Shown: piece after piece, positions 60,571 to 64,000 of the stretch
Numbering within the stretch: position 1 is the stretch's first letter
How the letters are laid out: every line of letters starts with the position of its first letter
Assembly: GCA_001592145.1 (NCBI GenBank)
Contig: BCWJ01000001.1
Location: forward strand, 124,001-188,000
Reading direction: 5' to 3'
Length of the DNA: 64,000 nt
Source of the DNA: Xylanimicrobium pachnodae JCM 13526 = NBRC 107786
GTDB taxonomy: Bacteria; Actinomycetota; Actinomycetes; Actinomycetales; Cellulomonadaceae
The notes under the pieces: model-generated
Told to the model about the DNA's origin: nothing
Seen by the model: the letters and a program-made list of their open reading frames with translations, nothing else
The model's database searches: none
Made by a program: the position numbers and the translations under genes

Positions 60571-62256
60571 TCACAGGCCGAGGCGGTCCAGGACGGGGAG
60601 GGCTGCGCGCACGGCTCCCCGTGCGGTGGCGGCGTCGCGCGCGCCCAGGGCCAGGTGGGCGAGCTCGCGGCAGCGCTCCGTCGTCGTCGTCGCGAGCACG
60701 GCGCCGACGTCGCCGAGCGCGGCGGGAGCCATGGACAGTGAGGTGACGCCGAGGCCCACGAGCACGGGCGCGAGCACCGGGTCGCCCGCCGCCTCCCCGC
60801 AGACGCCGACGGGGCGGGGGCCGGAGGCCGCCGACGAGGCGTCCCGGGCGCCCTCGCACGTGGCCGCGACGAGGCGCAGCACGGCGGGCTGCCACGGTGT
60901 CGACAGCGTGGCGAGCGAGCCGAGGTCGCGGTCGGCGGCCATCGTGTACTGCGTGAGGTCGTTGGTGCCCAGGCTCGCGAACGTGGCCCGGTCCAGGATC
61001 CAGCGTGCGGCGAGGGCGGCGGCCGGCACCTCGATCATGACGCCGGCCCGGTCCAGGCCGTGCGCGGTGCAGTGGGCCACGAACCAGTCGGCCTCGTCGG
61101 CGGTGGCGACCATGGGAGCCATGACCCACACCTGCGCGTCGGTGGCAGCGGCCGCGGCGGCGATCGCGGCGAGCTGCCGCTCCAGGAGGTCGGGGTGGGC
61201 GGCGGCAGCGCGCAGCCCGCGCACGCCGAGCGCCGGGTTGGGCTCCCCGCCGTCGGAGAGGTAGGGCAGCGGGCGGTCCGCCCCCGCGTCCAGGGTGCGC
61301 ACCACCACCTTCCGCCCGCCGAACGCGTCGAGCACGCTGCGGTAGGCGCGGGTCTGCTCCGCGAGGCTCGGCTCCTCCGCCCGGCCCAGGAACAGGAACT
61401 CCGTGCGGAACAGCCCCACGCCCTCGGCGCCCACGGCCACGGCCGCCTTCGCCGACGCCAGGTCTGCGACGTTGGCCAGCAGCTCGACGTGGGCGCCGTC
61501 GGCGGTGCGGCCGTGCCCGGAGAACTCCCGGAACGGGTGGGTCACGGTGGCCACCGCGACCGCCTCCGCGCTCGGACGGCGGTGCACCGTCCCGGCGCTG
61601 CCGTCCACCAGCACCGTCTCGCCGTCGGTCAGGCGGTCTGCACCGTCGACGGCGACGACGGCGGGGATGCCCAGCGCGCGCGCCACGATGGCGGTGTGCG
61701 ACGTCGGGCCGCCGCTCTCCGTGACCAGCGCGAGGGTCTGGGCCGGGTCCAGGGTGGCCGTGTCGGCGGGGGCGAGGTCGTGCGCGACCAGCACGAACGG
61801 GTGCCCGGGCTCGGGGATGCCCGGCGGGCGGCCCCCGGTGAGCTCGGCGACGATCCGGTCGCGCACGTGCCGGGCGTCCCGCGTCCGGTCGAGGTGGTGG
61901 CCGTCCGCGGCCTCCCACTGGTCGATGAGCGCCTGGGTCGCCTCCCACACCGCGCGCTCCGGCGTCTCCCCGCGCTCACGGACCAGGGCGGTGGCGCACC
62001 GGGCGAGCGCCGGGTCGGCGCACCGGGCCGCGGTGGCGGTCAGCAGGTCGGCGGCGGTCCCCGCGGCGCGGTCGGCCCGCTCCAGCAGGTCGGCGGTCAC
62101 GGTGCGTACCGCCTGGGTGATGCGGTGTGCGGCCTCCTCGGCGTCGGCGCTCTCGGGCAGCCGCGCCAGCGGCGGCTCGGGTACCGGTGGCGGCATCGTC
62201 ACGACGACGCCGGCGGCCCGCCCGGGGCTCACGGGTACGCCACGCAGCGAGGTCAT
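60571..62256 (-). CDS. ptsI: PTS enzyme I (PEP-protein phosphotransferase)
   Basis: 561 residues from ATG 62256. GVPVSPGRAAGVV start, phosphohistidine motif GGPTSHTAIVARALGIP (His near 187), VGLFRTEFLFLGR, the PEP-binding barrel GTNDLTQYTMAADR and VCGEAAGDP. Transfers phosphate from PEP to HPr. HPr and EII genes are not adjacent. The nearby ppdK would feed the same PEP pool. Confidence 0.93.
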   Translation of the reverse strand: MTSLRGVPVSPGRAAGVVVTMPPPVPEPPLARLPESADAEEAAHRITQAVRTVTADLLERADRAAGTAADLLTATAARCADPALARCATALVRERGETPERAVWEATQALIDQWEAADGHHLDRTRDARHVRDRIVAELTGGRPPGIPEPGHPFVLVAHDLAPADTATLDPAQTLALVTESGGPTSHTAIVARALGIPAVVAVDGADRLTDGETVLVDGSAGTVHRRPSAEAVAVATVTHPFREFSGHGRTADGAHVELLANVADLASAKAAVAVGAEGVGLFRTEFLFLGRAEEPSLAEQTRAYRSVLDAFGGRKVVVRTLDAGADRPLPYLSDGGEPNPALGVRGLRAAAAHPDLLERQLAAIAAAAAATDAQVWVMAPMVATADEADWFVAHCTAHGLDRAGVMIEVPAAALAARWILDRATFASLGTNDLTQYTMAADRDLGSLATLSTPWQPAVLRLVAATCEGARDASSAASGPRPVGVCGEAAGDPVLAPVLVGLGVTSLSMAPAALGDVGAVLATTTTERCRELAHLALGARDAATARGAVRAALPVLDRLGL

Positions 62257-62396
62257 GCGTCGATGATGGCGTACCGGACGTACCGGGTGCGGCAGGGCAC
62301 GGCAAAGCGAGACGGTCTTGTGACCGGACGCGGGCGGCGGCGGGCACCGTCGGGGCCGACCCACGGATCGACCAGGACCGACGTATCGTTCGAAGC

Positions 62397-63251
62397 ATGC
62401 CTGCCGAGTTCCCGGTCACGCTCTCGACGGCGTCGGTGTACCCGCGCCGGGCGGCCTACGCCTTCGAGTCGGCGGCGGAGCTCGGGTACGACGGCGTCGA
62501 GGTCATGGTCTGGTCGGACCCCGCCACGCAGGACCCCGCCGCCCTGGAGCGGATGTCCCGCCACCACGGCGTCCCCATCCGCTCCCTGCACGCGCCCACG
62601 CTCCTGGTGAGCCAGAACGTCTGGGGTCGCGACCCGGCCACCAAGCTGCGCCGCACCGTGGACATGGCGGCGGAGCTGGGGGCGGGCACCGTCGTCGTGC
62701 ACCCCCCGTTCCGGTGGCAGTACCGGTATGCGCGCGGGTTCCAGGACCAGGTGCGCGAGCTGACCGCCACCACGGGCGTCACGCTCGCGGTCGAGAACAT
62801 GTACCCGTGGCGGGCCAGGTCGCGCAGCGACCGGCACTACGTGGCCTACCTGCCCGGCTGGGACGCGACGAAGTTCGGCTACGAGCACGTCACGCTCGAC
62901 CTGTCGCACGCGGCCGCCGCGCAGCAGCGCGGCATGGACCTGGTGCGCGCGTTCGGCGAGCGGCTCGCGCACCTCCACCTGGCCGACGGGTCCGGGGCGC
63001 CGCGGGACGAGCACCTGGTCCCGGGGCGGGGCGCGATGGACTGTGCCGACGTGCTCACTGCCCTGGCGCGGGGAGGCTTCGGCGGCGACGTTGTGGTCGA
63101 GATCTCGACGCGGCGGGACAGATCCGCCCACGAACGCCACCTGGACCTGGAGTCCTCGCTCCTGTTCGCCCGCTCCTACCTGCGGCGGGACCCGGTCGAG
63201 TACCGGCCGCCGGAACCGTCGCATAGGTACCTTCCGGCCGACGCCTGGTAG
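62397..63251 (+). CDS. TIM-barrel sugar phosphate isomerase/epimerase-like protein
   Basis: 284 residues from ATG 62397 (a TATCGT box is 8-13 bp upstream, so the leader is very short). AP-endonuclease-2/xylose-isomerase-like fold: LGYDGVEVMVW, IRSLHAPTLL, VVVHPPFRWQ, VENMYPWR, LDLSHAAAA, HLHLADGSGAPRDEHLVPGRG and VVVEIST, with His, Glu and Asp at the metal-site positions. The actual substrate is unknown. Confidence 0.85.
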   Translation: MPAEFPVTLSTASVYPRRAAYAFESAAELGYDGVEVMVWSDPATQDPAALERMSRHHGVPIRSLHAPTLLVSQNVWGRDPATKLRRTVDMAAELGAGTVVVHPPFRWQYRYARGFQDQVRELTATTGVTLAVENMYPWRARSRSDRHYVAYLPGWDATKFGYEHVTLDLSHAAAAQQRGMDLVRAFGERLAHLHLADGSGAPRDEHLVPGRGAMDCADVLTALARGGFGGDVVVEISTRRDRSAHERHLDLESSLLFARSYLRRDPVEYRPPEPSHRYLPADAW

Positions 63252-63392
63252 TGCGGTTGCGGATTTGTTCAGCCGCTAGGGCCAGAACCGCGCCATCCGG
63301 AGCGGCCAACCGTGCCACCACTGAGTGGGTTTACGTGTTTTCCGGGGCACTGTTGTGTCCTCAGCCCAAGACCAGGACACGGAGGGTTCGCC

Positions 63393-63905
63393 ATGAGTCG
63401 CAGTTGCCCGAGCCGCCGGCGTGTTGCCGGTGTCAGCTCGCACCACCGCCTGGTGGAGATCGCCGAGGTGCTCGACCAGATCTCCGCGCTGCGTGCTCAG
63501 GCGGCGTGCGCGCAGGACCCGTTCGGCGGCGACCCGTTCGGCACGGACCCGTTCGACGCGGACCTGTTCCAGGGCGCGCCCCTCGCGTGCGACGCCGCGT
63601 TCGGCGCGGCCCCGGCCGCGGCCGTGCCCGCCGCCAACATCGCGGACGCCGCGGACACCCGGCTGCGGTCGGTGCTGTTCGCGCTCCTCGACACCCCCGG
63701 CCAGGAGGCCTGGGAGTCGGCGCGCGAGATCGAGGTGCTGCCCAGCTACTTCCCGGGGCTGTCGACGCCGTCCCCGCTGGGGACCACGCTCGGCGACCTC
63801 GTGTACGCGCTCGGCCTGCCGGACCGTGACTGCCCCACGCGCGAGACGCTGCTGCGCGCCCTGCGCAGCGCCACCGAGCAGTTCGGGACCCCGATGCCGG
63901 GCTGA
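63393..63905 (+). CDS. Hypothetical protein with DPF repeats
   Basis: 170 residues from ATG 63393 (GGAGGG upstream). Basic N-terminus, a helix (HHRLVEIAEVLDQISALRAQAACA), then DPFGGDPFGTDPFDADLF, an Ala-rich stretch and a C-terminal helical part. No family recognised. The preceding ~140 bp gap holds nothing else I can name; the 95 bases after it to the window end show no gene. Confidence 0.6.
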   Translation: MSRSCPSRRRVAGVSSHHRLVEIAEVLDQISALRAQAACAQDPFGGDPFGTDPFDADLFQGAPLACDAAFGAAPAAAVPAANIADAADTRLRSVLFALLDTPGQEAWESAREIEVLPSYFPGLSTPSPLGTTLGDLVYALGLPDRDCPTRETLLRALRSATEQFGTPMPG

Positions 63906-64000
63906 GAACCACCACCGGAGCACCTCCGCCACCCAGGACGTCCGTGCCGCGGACGCCGCCGAGCGCGGCGTTCCCCGGCGGTCGGGCGCGAAAAGTACGC

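Overview
The window is very GC-rich (about 70% or more by eye) and has GTG starts, leaderless-looking promoters, tightly overlapping ATGA gene junctions, a DtxR-type iron box, a WXG100-like gene pair, an MmpL transporter and a YhgE/Pip protein. Together these point to an actinobacterium, most likely Micrococcales (Cellulomonas/Cellulosimicrobium/Promicromonospora-like). The genus is an inference from gene content only.

Positions 1 to about 20023 are the late half and right end of a prophage with HK97-type head genes and a long tail (siphovirus-like). Plus-strand order: small and large terminase, portal, prohead protease, major capsid, connector/completion genes, major tail protein, tail-assembly chaperone with a likely -1 frameshift, tape measure, three minor tail proteins, a zinc-ligand mini-protein, a tail-fibre gene, an acidic mini-protein, an amidase endolysin and two holin-like membrane proteins. 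Minus-strand order at the right end: an Ltp-like superinfection-exclusion lipoprotein, an excisionase-like HTH protein, two small proteins and a tyrosine integrase. The integrase lies beside a tRNA-Arg-like 3' end that serves as attR. Early genes, the repressor and the intact tRNA must lie left of the window.

The most striking find is an invertible tail-fibre cassette (14642-15444). A perfect 43-bp inverted repeat flanks 717 bp holding two alternative, mutually antisense C-termini for the tail-fibre gene, in matching reading frames and sharing one CTAG stop. This is a phase-variable host-range switch, and no invertase is visible nearby. The prophage also carries a repeated tandem palindrome (two abutting GCGACGTCGC units) at five exact sites and one near-exact site. 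Two other short repeat families sit at gene junctions.

The host chromosome resumes at about 20024. In order it holds: oleate hydratase with a TetR regulator; a MarR-MFS-hydrolase operon; an AraC regulator; a metal-binding HMA protein and P1B-type ATPase preceded by an FNR-type box, with a Crp/Fnr gene converging on the ATPase; OsmC; adenylosuccinate lyase; a WXG-like/lipase pair; a small membrane protein divergent from a HisC-type aminotransferase; a 2-oxoacid dehydrogenase operon (E1 alpha, E1 beta, E2); an iron-regulated siderophore-interacting protein; a CopD-CtaG fusion; and TetR-MmpL-YhgE-aldo/keto reductase.

The last stretch holds a three-gene carbohydrate-binding/VTC/DUF4956 operon, an NHLRC2-like protein, pyruvate phosphate dikinase with its regulatory kinase, an AAA/DUF4143 ATPase, a HAD hydrolase, PTS enzyme I, a TIM-barrel isomerase-like protein and an unknown protein. 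Two long hairpin elements built from the same 12-mer (35074-35141 and 54656-54725) form a small dispersed palindromic repeat family in the host part.
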